Shown in pieces: positions 49,464-58,095 of a stretch of 64,000 nucleotides of DNA (positions within the stretch are counted from its first letter, which is position 1; each line of letters starts with the position of its first letter). The notes under the pieces were generated by a model. That model saw only the letters and a program-made list of their open reading frames with translations. It ran no database searches and was not told the origin of the DNA. Source of the stretch: Erysipelotrichia bacterium. Its GTDB lineage: Bacteria > Bacillota_I > Bacilli_A > Erysipelotrichales > Erysipelotrichaceae. Position numbers and translations under genes: made by a program. The stretch lies in NCBI GenBank assembly GCA_018333955.1, contig JAGXSD010000030.1, forward strand, positions 1-64,000, given 5' to 3'.

Positions 49464-50758
49464 ACAATAATTCCCAACTCCTTAGCTTCATCAAGTAAAG
49501 TTTGTCTAAAACGAGGATGGGCAATATTAATGAGTCGTACGACTCTTTCTTTAATATTTGTGCCTTTTAGGGAAGCCACTCCATACTCCGTTACGACGTA
49601 ATCCACATCATTACGGGATAAAGATACTGCAGCTCCTTGTTTTAGTTGGGCAACAATCTTCGAAATCTCTTCTTTTTGACCTGTTTCTGGATTTCTTACC
49701 ATGGCGGTCGAATATAACGCAATAAAGGAGCGACCATTTTTAGCTCTTTGAGCTCCAATCGCAGTATCACTTTGTCCACCAGTGCCTGAAAATTGAGTTG
49801 AACCAATGGATTCTGAACAACATTGTCCAGTTAAGTCAACTTCTAAAGTCGTATTAATTGAGACTTGATTATCATTAAGTCCAATGATTGCTGGATCATT
49901 AACATAGTGGCCATCTAAAACCATCACTGAAGGATTATTATCCACAAAATCATAGAGTTCTTGAGTTCCCAACACAAAAGTACATACCATCTTACCTTTA
50001 TGTAAAGTCTTGTTTTTTCCTGTAATCACTCCAGCTTTCGCAAGTTTCATTAACCCTGTCGTAAGCATCTCGGTGTGTACACCAAGATCTTTCTTATCGA
50101 GAAGTGCATTCGCAACCGCATTAGGAATACCTCCAATACCAAATTGAATGCAATCTCCATCCTTAATATACTCTGCAATATAACTCCCAATCATTTTATC
50201 TTTATCATTAATTTCACTTTCAGGTAGAATTGGTGGATCATAATCGACATTAATCAGATAATCAATATCATTAATATGCAACTCTACATCCCCAAATGTA
50301 CGAGGAAACTTTGGATTACATTCTAAAATCACAATATCCGCATCCTCAATAAGTCGTTTTTCATACGTATTAGACATGGATAAGGATACGTAACCATGTT
50401 CATCCACAGATGAACAAGAACCAACATAAATATTGGTTTTACGATGCGCAAGTCGTTTAACTCCCGCTAAATGTAAGTGATTGGGGATAAAAGATAAGTT
50501 CCCTTGGGTGTGCATCTTTCTTAAAGCAGCACTATAAAACCATCCATCCACTTCAAAGATGTGTTTATATTGTTCCTCTAAGAAAGGGAAATGCGACATA
50601 GGCAAGCAATTTGTGACGCTCACATGATCAACACGATGAGCAATTTGATGAAGGTTTGATAAAAAATGACGTCCTTCAGCTGCGCCAAGTCCAGTCACAA
50701 TCATATCGTTATTTTGTACTAAATCTAATGCATCTTGTAATGTAATCCATTTTGCCAT
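49460..50758 (-). CDS. Acetyl-CoA hydrolase/CoA-transferase family protein
   Basis: A 432-residue class I CoA-transferase-like protein. FGIGGIPNAVANALLDKKDLG is the ADP-binding loop. The C-terminal LTGQCCSESIGSTQFSGTGGQSD holds the catalytic Glu (after CCS) and the family GTGGQ. Relatives move CoA between acetyl-CoA and carboxylic acids such as butyrate, 4-hydroxybutyrate or propionate. The ATG at 50758 has AGGAG upstream; the frame starts further up inside an intercistronic hairpin. The carboxylic acid substrate here is unknown. Confidence 0.9.
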   Translation of the reverse strand: MAKWITLQDALDLVQNNDMIVTGLGAAEGRHFLSNLHQIAHRVDHVSVTNCLPMSHFPFLEEQYKHIFEVDGWFYSAALRKMHTQGNLSFIPNHLHLAGVKRLAHRKTNIYVGSCSSVDEHGYVSLSMSNTYEKRLIEDADIVILECNPKFPRTFGDVELHINDIDYLINVDYDPPILPESEINDKDKMIGSYIAEYIKDGDCIQFGIGGIPNAVANALLDKKDLGVHTEMLTTGLMKLAKAGVITGKNKTLHKGKMVCTFVLGTQELYDFVDNNPSVMVLDGHYVNDPAIIGLNDNQVSINTTLEVDLTGQCCSESIGSTQFSGTGGQSDTAIGAQRAKNGRSFIALYSTAMVRNPETGQKEEISKIVAQLKQGAAVSLSRNDVDYVVTEYGVASLKGTNIKERVVRLINIAHPRFRQTLLDEAKELGIIV

Positions 50759-50777
50759 GGTGCTCTCCTTAAATAAA

Positions 50778-50808
50778 TAAGGTTGAGTGGTTGGTCCACT
50801 CAACCTTA
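50778..50808 (-). terminator. Intercistronic hairpin between livK-like and CoA-transferase genes
   Basis: On the minus strand GGTTGAGTGG/CCACTCAACC (50805-50796, 50790-50781) is a perfect stem, followed by TTATTTATTT rather than a clean T-run. It may attenuate read-through or protect the livK mRNA 3' end. Confidence 0.55.
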
Positions 50809-50826
50809 AATCAATTATACTCTAAA

Positions 50827-52035
50827 TTAGTTTCCTAATAAGTCATCAATGGATTTTAATCCATCCACAACTTTCCATAAACCAGGAGTTTCAAGATCAA
50901 CCACAGAAAGGTTCATTTCTTGAGTTCCTGCACGTAAGCCATTACCAAAGTCAATTGAGCCACCAAATGGGTTTCCAATTGGAGCTGCTTCCATAGCATC
51001 CATGAAATTTTCCCAGTTTACAACTTCACCATTTTCAGCAAGTCTTCTTAACCCTTCAGTGAAGAAATGAGCTGCGATCCATCCAGTCATAGCGAATGCA
51101 TTGGTTGCATAATCAGGAGCTGCTTCTGCAAACTTAGCAAGTTCTGCAGCGCGTTCGCCTTCAAATGAAACCCATCCATTACCATAAACATTGAACTTAC
51201 CAGCAACATCTGCTGCGAATGTGTTCGCGATCGCTGCAGACACGTTAACATAAGTAGTAATTAAATCTTTGTCATTACCTTGAGCGGCTAATTCTTTAAT
51301 AATGGTTGGAATAGTCGCTTGGATAGCACCACCAATAATGAAGTCTACATTAGCTTCTTTAATTGTAGTTACAGCAGCTGAAACGTCCGCAGCACCAGGA
51401 GCAACTTGAGCTTCCACTAAAGTTAATCCTAATTCTTGAGCTTTCTTTTGAGCTCCCCATAACATGTCTTTACCAGCATCATCATTAGTATAGATAATAC
51501 CAATCTTCTTAGCATCAACTAATGCGACAGCACGAGCGACCATGATTTGGCCTTCAGTACGATAGATTGGTTGAACTGGCATAATTCCACGATCACGTCC
51601 AGTTGCATTATCAGAATAAAGTTGACCAATACCAGTTGCAAAGTAAACGGCTGGAATACCATAATCTTTTAAATCTTCAAGAGTTGCTCCAACTACTGGA
51701 GTTCCAAAGTGACCTACGATCGCAAAGACTTTTTCGTCTTCAACCATCTTAGTTAAACATGCTTTCCCTTTCACAGGATCAAATTCATCATCTTCATGTA
51801 AGAATTTGACTTGACGTCCATCAATACCGCCAGCGGCATTAATAACATCTAAATAAGCTTGGATACCTGCGATGAATGGTACACCGACAGGAGCGAAAGC
51901 TCCAGATGTTGCTGCACAGTTTGCGATTAAGATTTCTGTGTCAGTAACCCCTTGAGACACTTCTTCTTTAACGGTAGGGGCACATGCTGTGACCACTAGT
52001 GCTAAAGCAAGAACAGATACTAACTTCTTGAACAT
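50827..52035 (-). CDS. Liv-type ABC transporter substrate-binding lipoprotein
   Basis: A 402-residue lipoprotein with lipobox VTAC (lipidated Cys at 18), followed by a type I periplasmic-binding fold: TEILIANCAATSGAFAPVGVPF, DVINAAGGIDGRQVKFLHEDDEFDP and later KKIGIIYTNDDAGKDMLWGA. The family binds branched-chain or aromatic amino acids, but relatives also take fatty acids, urea or aromatic acids. It follows the two ATPase genes after a 47-base gap with AGGAGG. Context points to a carboxylic acid or hydroxy acid (inference). Confidence 0.9.
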   Translation of the reverse strand: MFKKLVSVLALALVVTACAPTVKEEVSQGVTDTEILIANCAATSGAFAPVGVPFIAGIQAYLDVINAAGGIDGRQVKFLHEDDEFDPVKGKACLTKMVEDEKVFAIVGHFGTPVVGATLEDLKDYGIPAVYFATGIGQLYSDNATGRDRGIMPVQPIYRTEGQIMVARAVALVDAKKIGIIYTNDDAGKDMLWGAQKKAQELGLTLVEAQVAPGAADVSAAVTTIKEANVDFIIGGAIQATIPTIIKELAAQGNDKDLITTYVNVSAAIANTFAADVAGKFNVYGNGWVSFEGERAAELAKFAEAAPDYATNAFAMTGWIAAHFFTEGLRRLAENGEVVNWENFMDAMEAAPIGNPFGGSIDFGNGLRAGTQEMNLSVVDLETPGLWKVVDGLKSIDDLLGN

Positions 52036-52082
52036 AAGTTCCTCCTTTTTCTCTTCAATGCCTTTTATGCATTAAATTCAAT

Positions 52083-52802
52083 TTAGTGTGCGCCTAGATA
52101 GGCTTCAATGAGTTTAGGGTCATCTTTGAGGACCTGTGCATCACCATGAGTGTTGACTTCACCAAGTTCTAGCACATACGCATAGTTCGCAATCTTTAGT
52201 GTTTGTTTTGCATTTTGCTCGACAATGAGGACGGTAACCCCTTGCTTCGCAATATCACTGACAATGCGCATAATATCCGCAACAATCAGTGGTGCTAAAC
52301 CAAGGGAAGGTTCATCTAAAATCAAGAGTTTTGGATCCGCCATCAGTGCTCTTCCAATCGCAAGCATTTGTTGTTCTCCCCCAGATAATGTGGAAGAAAT
52401 TTGCTTCTTACGCTCTTTAAGCACCGGGAAGGTTGAATAAACCAGTTCGAATAATTCTTTTTGACGCTTTTTAGATTTGAGGGTAAATGCACCCACTTTT
52501 AAGTTCTCTTCAACCGTTAAATCTCTAAAGACTTGACGTCCTTCAGGAGATTGAATGATTCCAAGATTCGCAATCACTTCAGGTTCTAATGTTGAAATCA
52601 CTTTGTTTTCAAAGAGAATCACTCCTTGATAAGGTTTGATAAGTCCTGAGATGCAACGAAGTGTGGATGTTTTTCCAGCTCCATTCGCTCCTAAGATCGC
52701 AACCACCTGACCTTTATAGATGGTAAGATCAATGCCTTTAACGGCTTCAATAGCACCATAGCGAATCTTCAAACCTTTAACTTCTAATAAGACTTCACTC
52801 AT
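52083..52802 (-). CDS. Liv-type ABC transporter ATPase (LivF-like)
   Basis: A 239-residue ABC ATPase. Walker A is GANGAGKTS, the signature LSGGEQQ, Walker B LLILDEPSLGLAP and the H-loop region VLIVEQN. This is the LivF branch (short, ENLKVGAFTL, YVLELGEV). The start at 52802 is chosen because GGAGG is six bases before it; another ATG one codon up is possible. It overlaps the LivG-like gene by eight bases and pairs with it to power uptake. Confidence 0.93.
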   Translation of the reverse strand: MSEVLLEVKGLKIRYGAIEAVKGIDLTIYKGQVVAILGANGAGKTSTLRCISGLIKPYQGVILFENKVISTLEPEVIANLGIIQSPEGRQVFRDLTVEENLKVGAFTLKSKKRQKELFELVYSTFPVLKERKKQISSTLSGGEQQMLAIGRALMADPKLLILDEPSLGLAPLIVADIMRIVSDIAKQGVTVLIVEQNAKQTLKIANYAYVLELGEVNTHGDAQVLKDDPKLIEAYLGAH

Positions 52803-53595
52803 CATGATCCTCCTTTCCAAGGTATGCTTCTTGGACTAAAGGATTTTTTTGAATCTCTTTTGCATTCCCTTGAGCTAAAAATTTTCCGAAGTTAATGGCA
52901 CAAATTGTGTCACAAACATCCATGACAAGTCTCATATCGTGTTCAACTAAGAGTACTGAGCAATTAAAATCATCACGAATTTGGCGGATTGTTTTCGCAA
53001 GTTGCACTGTCTCCACATCATTAAGTCCCGCTGCCGGTTCATCAAGTATAACCAGCTTTGGATCTGACATAAATGTGCGAGCTAGTTCAACTTTTTTTAA
53101 TATCCCATAAGGTTGACCAAAGACAAGCATATCCTTTCGCTCATAGATTCCTAATTTTTTGAGAATCTCTTCAGCTTTTGCTGTGTATAGTGCTTCTTCC
53201 TTTTTCGCTTTAGGAAGACGAAGTGCTTGAGATATTAACCCTGTCTTGTAATCGATATGTGCTCCAATGAGGACATTATCTAAAATGGATAACTCTCTTA
53301 TTAGTTCGACGTTTTGGAAGGTACGAACAACACCTTGACGAATAACTTGATGAACTTTTAAATCAACTAGATTAATGACTTCATCTTTAATATTTCTAAA
53401 ATAGATGTTGCCATGATTTGGTTTGTAAAATTGAGTAATACAATTGAAGACGGTTGTTTTTCCGGCACCATTCGGTCCAATGAGTCCAAAGATTTCTTTG
53501 TCGTGAATCGTGAAACTTAACTTGTCGACAGCTTTAAGACCACCAAATGCTATTGATAATTCTTCTATTTTTAATAGTTCGTTATTTTGTAACAT
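52795..53595 (-). CDS. Liv-type ABC transporter ATPase (LivG-like)
   Basis: A 266-residue ABC ATPase with Walker A GPNGAGKTT, the LivG-specific insert VVRTFQNVELIRELSILDNVLIGAH, a degenerate signature YGILKKVELARTFM, Walker B LVILDEPAAGL and the H-loop SVLLVEHDMRLVM. The signature departs from LSGGQ (GQPYGILKKVE), which is seen in some LivG proteins. It forms a heterodimer with the LivF-like ATPase. It overlaps livM by 14 bases. Confidence 0.93.
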   Translation of the reverse strand: MLQNNELLKIEELSIAFGGLKAVDKLSFTIHDKEIFGLIGPNGAGKTTVFNCITQFYKPNHGNIYFRNIKDEVINLVDLKVHQVIRQGVVRTFQNVELIRELSILDNVLIGAHIDYKTGLISQALRLPKAKKEEALYTAKAEEILKKLGIYERKDMLVFGQPYGILKKVELARTFMSDPKLVILDEPAAGLNDVETVQLAKTIRQIRDDFNCSVLLVEHDMRLVMDVCDTICAINFGKFLAQGNAKEIQKNPLVQEAYLGKEDHDE

Positions 53596-54592
53596 CTTGG
53601 ACCTTCTTTCTAAGTTTCAACCATAGTCTCTTCACATCGACTCCAATATTGATAAGTCCATTGGGATAAAACATGATGACCACAATAATGAGTACGCCAT
53701 TAAGGACATAGGATAATTGATTAAAGAAAGGAATTTGTTTAAGGAATAAATCAGGAATCGCAAATACAATGAACGCTCCTAATACTGTTCCATAAATGGA
53801 TCTAAGTCCACCAATAACAATCATGGCTAGAAAGTCTAAGGAAAGTTTTAGATTCCAAGTTGTTGGATAGGCAAAGCGAATGAAGTGAACATACATCACC
53901 CCAGCTACAGAAGCTAGGATAGTCGCTAGCGCAAATGCAATTAAGCGGTATTTTAGTGAGTATACTCCCATCGCACTGGCCGCAGATTCAGAACCACGCA
54001 TTGCATTAAATGCACGACCCACTTGACCATTCATCATGTTGTAAGTTAAAAGCATTGCAATGACTAATACTACGACAATCAAATAATAGGTTGAGGCTCG
54101 ATCAAGTTGGAATATTCCAAGTAATACTGGAAAACGAGCTGATTTCCCTGAGAAACCATTAGTAATAAACTCAAACTCTTCAAATGTTTTTCTTAATATT
54201 TCAGAAACTGCCAAGGTTGCAATAGCTAGATACATGCCTTCAATCTTTAAAGAAATCAATCCAACTAGTACCCCTAAAACAGTAGGGACTAAAACCGCAA
54301 TGAGTAAGCTAATTTCAAAAGGAAGTTTTAAATCGACCGTAAGATAAGCTGAAAGGTAAGCTGCCAATCCCATAAAACCGGCAGTTCCTAATGAGATAAG
54401 TCCAGAATATCCAAGCAGGATATTCAATCCTAACGCCGCAATCGCAAAGATGAGTGTACCACCAATCGTCACAATCGTGGCCGAGCGAATGAGGTTTGTG
54501 TATTGGGCAAGTGATGGAATCAATGCAAGTAATGCACCAAATAATACGAATCCCATCCATGGTTTAAAGGCTTGTTTTAAGTTTTTCATCAT
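53582..54592 (-). CDS. Liv-type ABC transporter permease (LivM-like)
   Basis: A 336-residue permease with about nine or ten transmembrane segments. ALGLNILLGYSGLISLGTAGFMGLAAYL and GRAFNAMRGSESAASAMGVYSLKYRLIAFALA, containing the coupling helix that contacts the ATPase, are typical of LivM, as is LDFLAMIVIGGLRSIYGTVLGA. It pairs with the LivH-like permease in the membrane. Its start overlaps the livH stop (shared base at 54592). Confidence 0.94.
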   Translation of the reverse strand: MMKNLKQAFKPWMGFVLFGALLALIPSLAQYTNLIRSATIVTIGGTLIFAIAALGLNILLGYSGLISLGTAGFMGLAAYLSAYLTVDLKLPFEISLLIAVLVPTVLGVLVGLISLKIEGMYLAIATLAVSEILRKTFEEFEFITNGFSGKSARFPVLLGIFQLDRASTYYLIVVVLVIAMLLTYNMMNGQVGRAFNAMRGSESAASAMGVYSLKYRLIAFALATILASVAGVMYVHFIRFAYPTTWNLKLSLDFLAMIVIGGLRSIYGTVLGAFIVFAIPDLFLKQIPFFNQLSYVLNGVLIIVVIMFYPNGLINIGVDVKRLWLKLRKKVQDVTK

Positions 54593-55467
54593 TACACCTT
54601 CTTAACCACTTTCTTTCCAAATAAACCATAAGGGCGAACAGTGAGGAATAACAATATCAACACATAGAGGATCTGTCCGCCCCACACAGGTGAGACATAG
54701 AATAATAATAAGTTTGCGACAACTCCAATGATATAAGCTCCAACGACTGGTCCATAGAACGTTTGAAACCCTCCAAGAACCGCAGCCACAAAGGCATTAA
54801 TTTGAACGACATCCATGAGATTCAGTGTGACCGTAGTTGTTGGGGCAATCATTACTCCAGATATAACTCCTAACATACTTCCTACGGCCCATGCTCCTAA
54901 TGTCACAGTCTTAGTTGGGACACCCATAAGACGTGCTGTATATTCATTTGAAGCTGTCGTACGAATGGCTAATCCGACTTTAGTATATTGAAGGACATAG
55001 AATAATGTGCCCATCACCACAAGACCAAAGATGATATTGAATACACCATTGTATGAGATGTTTGCACCTAGAATCGTAAGATTACCATTAGGAAGAAGAC
55101 GAGGTAAGTTAAGTGGGTCAACTCCAAAGAAGATAGGAGCTAAACCGACTAAAATCATAATGAGTCCTAACGTAATGATTTGCTTTGCGACAGGAGAGAC
55201 CTTTTTAGTATGACGAATAATCAATAAATCAATCATCATCCCAATGACAAAGGCACTTAATAAACCTCCTAAAATCGCAACCCAAAGTGGAACTCCAAAG
55301 TTATTGAAGATGGATGTCACCACAAAGGTATTAAACATTCCTAATGCACCTTGGGAGAAATTAGTGATGTTGGAAGTCTTGAAGACAAGGATAATTCCTA
55401 ATGCTGCTAAAGCATAGACACTTCCGGTTTCAAGACTGCGCAGGAAGATTTGAATAAAAATACTCAT
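54592..55467 (-). CDS. Liv-type ABC transporter permease (LivH-like)
   Basis: A 291-residue permease with about eight segments. GSVYALAALGIILVFKTSNITNFSQGALGMFN, GLAIRTTASNEYTARLMGVPT (coupling helix) and VQINAFVAAVLGGFQTFYGPVVGAYIIGV are characteristic of LivH. It is the first transporter gene, read straight after the KAS III-like gene with a four-base ATGA overlap; transporter and enzyme genes are therefore one translational chain, not merely neighbours. Confidence 0.94.
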   Translation of the reverse strand: MSIFIQIFLRSLETGSVYALAALGIILVFKTSNITNFSQGALGMFNTFVVTSIFNNFGVPLWVAILGGLLSAFVIGMMIDLLIIRHTKKVSPVAKQIITLGLIMILVGLAPIFFGVDPLNLPRLLPNGNLTILGANISYNGVFNIIFGLVVMGTLFYVLQYTKVGLAIRTTASNEYTARLMGVPTKTVTLGAWAVGSMLGVISGVMIAPTTTVTLNLMDVVQINAFVAAVLGGFQTFYGPVVGAYIIGVVANLLLFYVSPVWGGQILYVLILLFLTVRPYGLFGKKVVKKV

Positions 55468-56489
55468 GTTTTAACTCCCCATTGGACAATGGAAGCCGCC
55501 CACACATATCCAATACCAGCTGCAATCATACACATCGTGGTGCCTTCCTTCACTTTTCCTTCTTTTAATGCCAGATAAAGCGTAAGAATTTGATCCACTT
55601 GACCGATATGACCATACTTTTCTAGATAGATAGTTTGATTCTCATTAAGTCCTAAATCATTAAGCATACCCATATGAGCAGAGCGCTTGATATGGAGTAT
55701 GTTCAAGAAATCAATATCTTGAATTGTTTTATTTGATTTTCTTAAAGCCTCTTTAATACAATGCATCCAATTATGTTGACTTACTTCATTCAGACGATTT
55801 TTCATCTTCTCTGCATCCATAAGTCTAAGTTTATTCGCAACTTCAATATTATCCTTTGTAATTGGATGACATTGTCCTCCAATTTCAACCCCTGCTGTTA
55901 GAGCCAATGAGCCATCAGCCACTAAGTGGGTGCCTAATATCACATTCTTACCAGCATTCTTACGTAGTAATAATGCTCCTCCACCTGCTCCTAGGTTATA
56001 CATCATGGACATATTTTTATCCGTATAGTCTACGAAATCACTGTTTCGATATCCACCAGCCACTAAAATAGTATCAATCTCATCATCCGCAAGTAACATA
56101 TCCTTAGCCATTTTAATGGCTGCTAAGGATGTTGCACAACGGTTTTGAACATCTATCCCCCAAGCGTTGGTAGCTTTGATACGATCTTGAATATAGAGTG
56201 CTGAGGTCGTGAGTGGATATTCTTTCCATTCTTCACCAAAGCAGAGAATAACATCAATTTCCAACGGATCAATCTTGGCATCTTCAATGCAGTTTAATGC
56301 TGCCAATGCTCCCATTTCTTGAGTCCCCTCAAATTCATTGGGAACACGCTTTTCTACAATCCCAAGTTTATCGATAATGGCTTGTTCACTCCACACTCCT
56401 TGAGTGTAAGTTGATATTTCTTTCGCAGTGACCACTTGATCAGGAATATACACCCCAACCCCAATGATTCCTACATGATTTTGCTTCAT
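55464..56489 (-). CDS. 3-oxoacyl-ACP synthase III/HMG-CoA-synthase-like condensing enzyme
   Basis: A 341-residue thiolase-superfamily protein of the KAS III type. The start MKQNHVGIIGVGVYIPDQVV and WGIDVQNRCATSLAAIKMA give the nucleophile Cys118. The second-site His is probably in ILHIKRSAHMG. The position of the usual Asn (GNTSSA) reads EKYGHIGQVDQI, so the Cys-His-Asn triad is not standard. It is not the fatty-acid FabH by context; it could condense or cleave short acyl-CoAs. The ATG at 56489 overlaps the hydrolase stop by four bases. Confidence 0.75.
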   Translation of the reverse strand: MKQNHVGIIGVGVYIPDQVVTAKEISTYTQGVWSEQAIIDKLGIVEKRVPNEFEGTQEMGALAALNCIEDAKIDPLEIDVILCFGEEWKEYPLTTSALYIQDRIKATNAWGIDVQNRCATSLAAIKMAKDMLLADDEIDTILVAGGYRNSDFVDYTDKNMSMMYNLGAGGGALLLRKNAGKNVILGTHLVADGSLALTAGVEIGGQCHPITKDNIEVANKLRLMDAEKMKNRLNEVSQHNWMHCIKEALRKSNKTIQDIDFLNILHIKRSAHMGMLNDLGLNENQTIYLEKYGHIGQVDQILTLYLALKEGKVKEGTTMCMIAAGIGYVWAASIVQWGVKT

Positions 56490-57379
56490 TGAAGAACCAC
56501 TCTCTCTAAATCTTGAATCCATCCATCAAAATCATCATTGAGATATGCATGGCCAACATGTGGGATTAAATGTAAATGTGCACGATCTTTAAAGATTTCT
56601 TTCATTTGATGAGCATAAACCACAGGAACAACTAAATCTTTTTCACCATGCCAAATATGAATTGGACATGTGATCAGTGAGGCACGTCCACTTCCAGGTG
56701 CAAATCCTGAATGTGAATCAGTCATATTGAATGTCATGAGTGAATAATCAATGTCCACCAAGTTACGTTGTTTAAACATTTCTTCACAGTGGAAATCATA
56801 GGTTGCTTCATCAGGTTGCTTTAAGTTATAAATGAGAGCATTCCAAATCATCTTAATCAAAGCTTTATCTTTGTTTTGATAAGCCATTAAGATTGGAACG
56901 ACTTGAACCATATCTTGCGCAATCGTTTCTTTGGATGTATGAGGTTGATCAAGTAATGGTTGGCCTTTTTCATCTTTCTTATACATTGGATATCCAGTGA
57001 GTCCAACACTATCAAGTAAGATGACTTGTTTGAAGCGATCATGAACTGAAGCTGCCATTTCTAGGACCACTCCACCTCCAGTGGACCACCCAAGTAAGGT
57101 AACCTCTTTTAAATCTAAATACTCCACTAGTTCTAGTAAGTCATCTCCAAGTTCTTTGAGTGTATCAAATGGTTTTTCATACGATGAATCCCCAAATCCA
57201 CGCATATCGACCGCAATCACATTCATGTTTGAAGCAAGACGTTCCATGGTTGGAGTAAAGAAAGCTTTAGATGACATGTTACCATGCACAAGCATGAGAA
57301 CAGGTCCTGAAGTATTGGTTTGAGCGTAAGCTAAGGTTTCGCCCGATTTTGTTTTAAAAGTATGGTTTGTGATACTCAT
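56486..57379 (-). CDS. Alpha/beta hydrolase within the thiolase operon
   Basis: A 297-residue alpha/beta hydrolase: MLVHGNMSSKAFF (oxyanion region), VDMRGFGDSSYEKP, nucleophile Ser in LGWSTGGGVVLEM, acid in HGEKDLVVPV and His in PHVGHAYLNDDF. The overall pattern resembles haloperoxidase/lactonase and thioesterase-like members. It lies between the reductase and the KAS III-like gene with four-base overlaps at both ends, so it acts in the same pathway. Ester, lactone or 3-hydroxyacid oligomer hydrolysis would fit (inference). Confidence 0.88.
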   Translation of the reverse strand: MSITNHTFKTKSGETLAYAQTNTSGPVLMLVHGNMSSKAFFTPTMERLASNMNVIAVDMRGFGDSSYEKPFDTLKELGDDLLELVEYLDLKEVTLLGWSTGGGVVLEMAASVHDRFKQVILLDSVGLTGYPMYKKDEKGQPLLDQPHTSKETIAQDMVQVVPILMAYQNKDKALIKMIWNALIYNLKQPDEATYDFHCEEMFKQRNLVDIDYSLMTFNMTDSHSGFAPGSGRASLITCPIHIWHGEKDLVVPVVYAHQMKEIFKDRAHLHLIPHVGHAYLNDDFDGWIQDLERVVLQ

Positions 57380-58095
57380 AGTCTCATTCCTCCATCGACT
57401 TGTAAGGTTTGTCCAGTAAGATATGATGATTCATCACTAGCTAGGAATAATGCAACATCCGCAATTTCATGAGGTTGTCCTAAACGCTTCAACATCGTTT
57501 GGGCCGCGAATTTATCAAGTAAATCTTGGGGTACAGTTTTTAAAATGTCTGTTAGGGTATACCCAGGAGCAATCGCATTCACACGAACCTGAGCCCCTTT
57601 CATCGCGAATTCCTTCGCCCATGACATGGTTAATCCAAGAACACCCGCTTTTGTTGCAGCGTAGTTAGCTTGACCAATATTGCCATATACACCTACTACT
57701 GAAGAGATATTGATGATCGATCCTGAGCCTTGTTCAGCCATATAAGGTCCAACATAACGTGTTAAGTTAAAGACCCCTTTTAAATTCACATCAATCACTT
57801 TATTCCATTGTTCATCACTCATCTTACGAGTAAGTGAATCTTGGGTAATCCCGGCATTATTAACTAGAACATCAATACGACCATATTTCTCAACAACACT
57901 TTTGAATACAAGTTCGCATTGCGTAGTATCCGTAACATTGAGTGGCATAAACTCGACGTTTTCATGAGAATAGGAAAGTTCTCCTAAATCCAATGCAACA
58001 ACTTTAGCCCCTTCATTTGCAAATCGCTCAGCCATCGCTTGACCTAAGCCACGACTCCCACCAGTAATTAACGCTACTTTATCTTTGAGTCTCAT
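57376..58095 (-). CDS. Short-chain dehydrogenase (3-oxoacyl reductase, FabG/PhaB-like)
   Basis: A 239-residue SDR. ITGGSRGLGQAMAERF is the cofactor loop, NNAGIT follows, the catalytic triad is S-Y-K in ISSVVGVYGNIGQANYAATKAG, and the C-terminus is SYLTGQTLQVDGGMRL. An Asp after the second strand (VVALDLG) favours NADH over NADPH, unusual for biosynthetic FabG and more consistent with a catabolic 3-hydroxyacyl-CoA dehydrogenase or acetoacetyl-CoA reductase. It overlaps the thiolase gene by four bases. Confidence 0.92.
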   Translation of the reverse strand: MRLKDKVALITGGSRGLGQAMAERFANEGAKVVALDLGELSYSHENVEFMPLNVTDTTQCELVFKSVVEKYGRIDVLVNNAGITQDSLTRKMSDEQWNKVIDVNLKGVFNLTRYVGPYMAEQGSGSIINISSVVGVYGNIGQANYAATKAGVLGLTMSWAKEFAMKGAQVRVNAIAPGYTLTDILKTVPQDLLDKFAAQTMLKRLGQPHEIADVALFLASDESSYLTGQTLQVDGGMRL

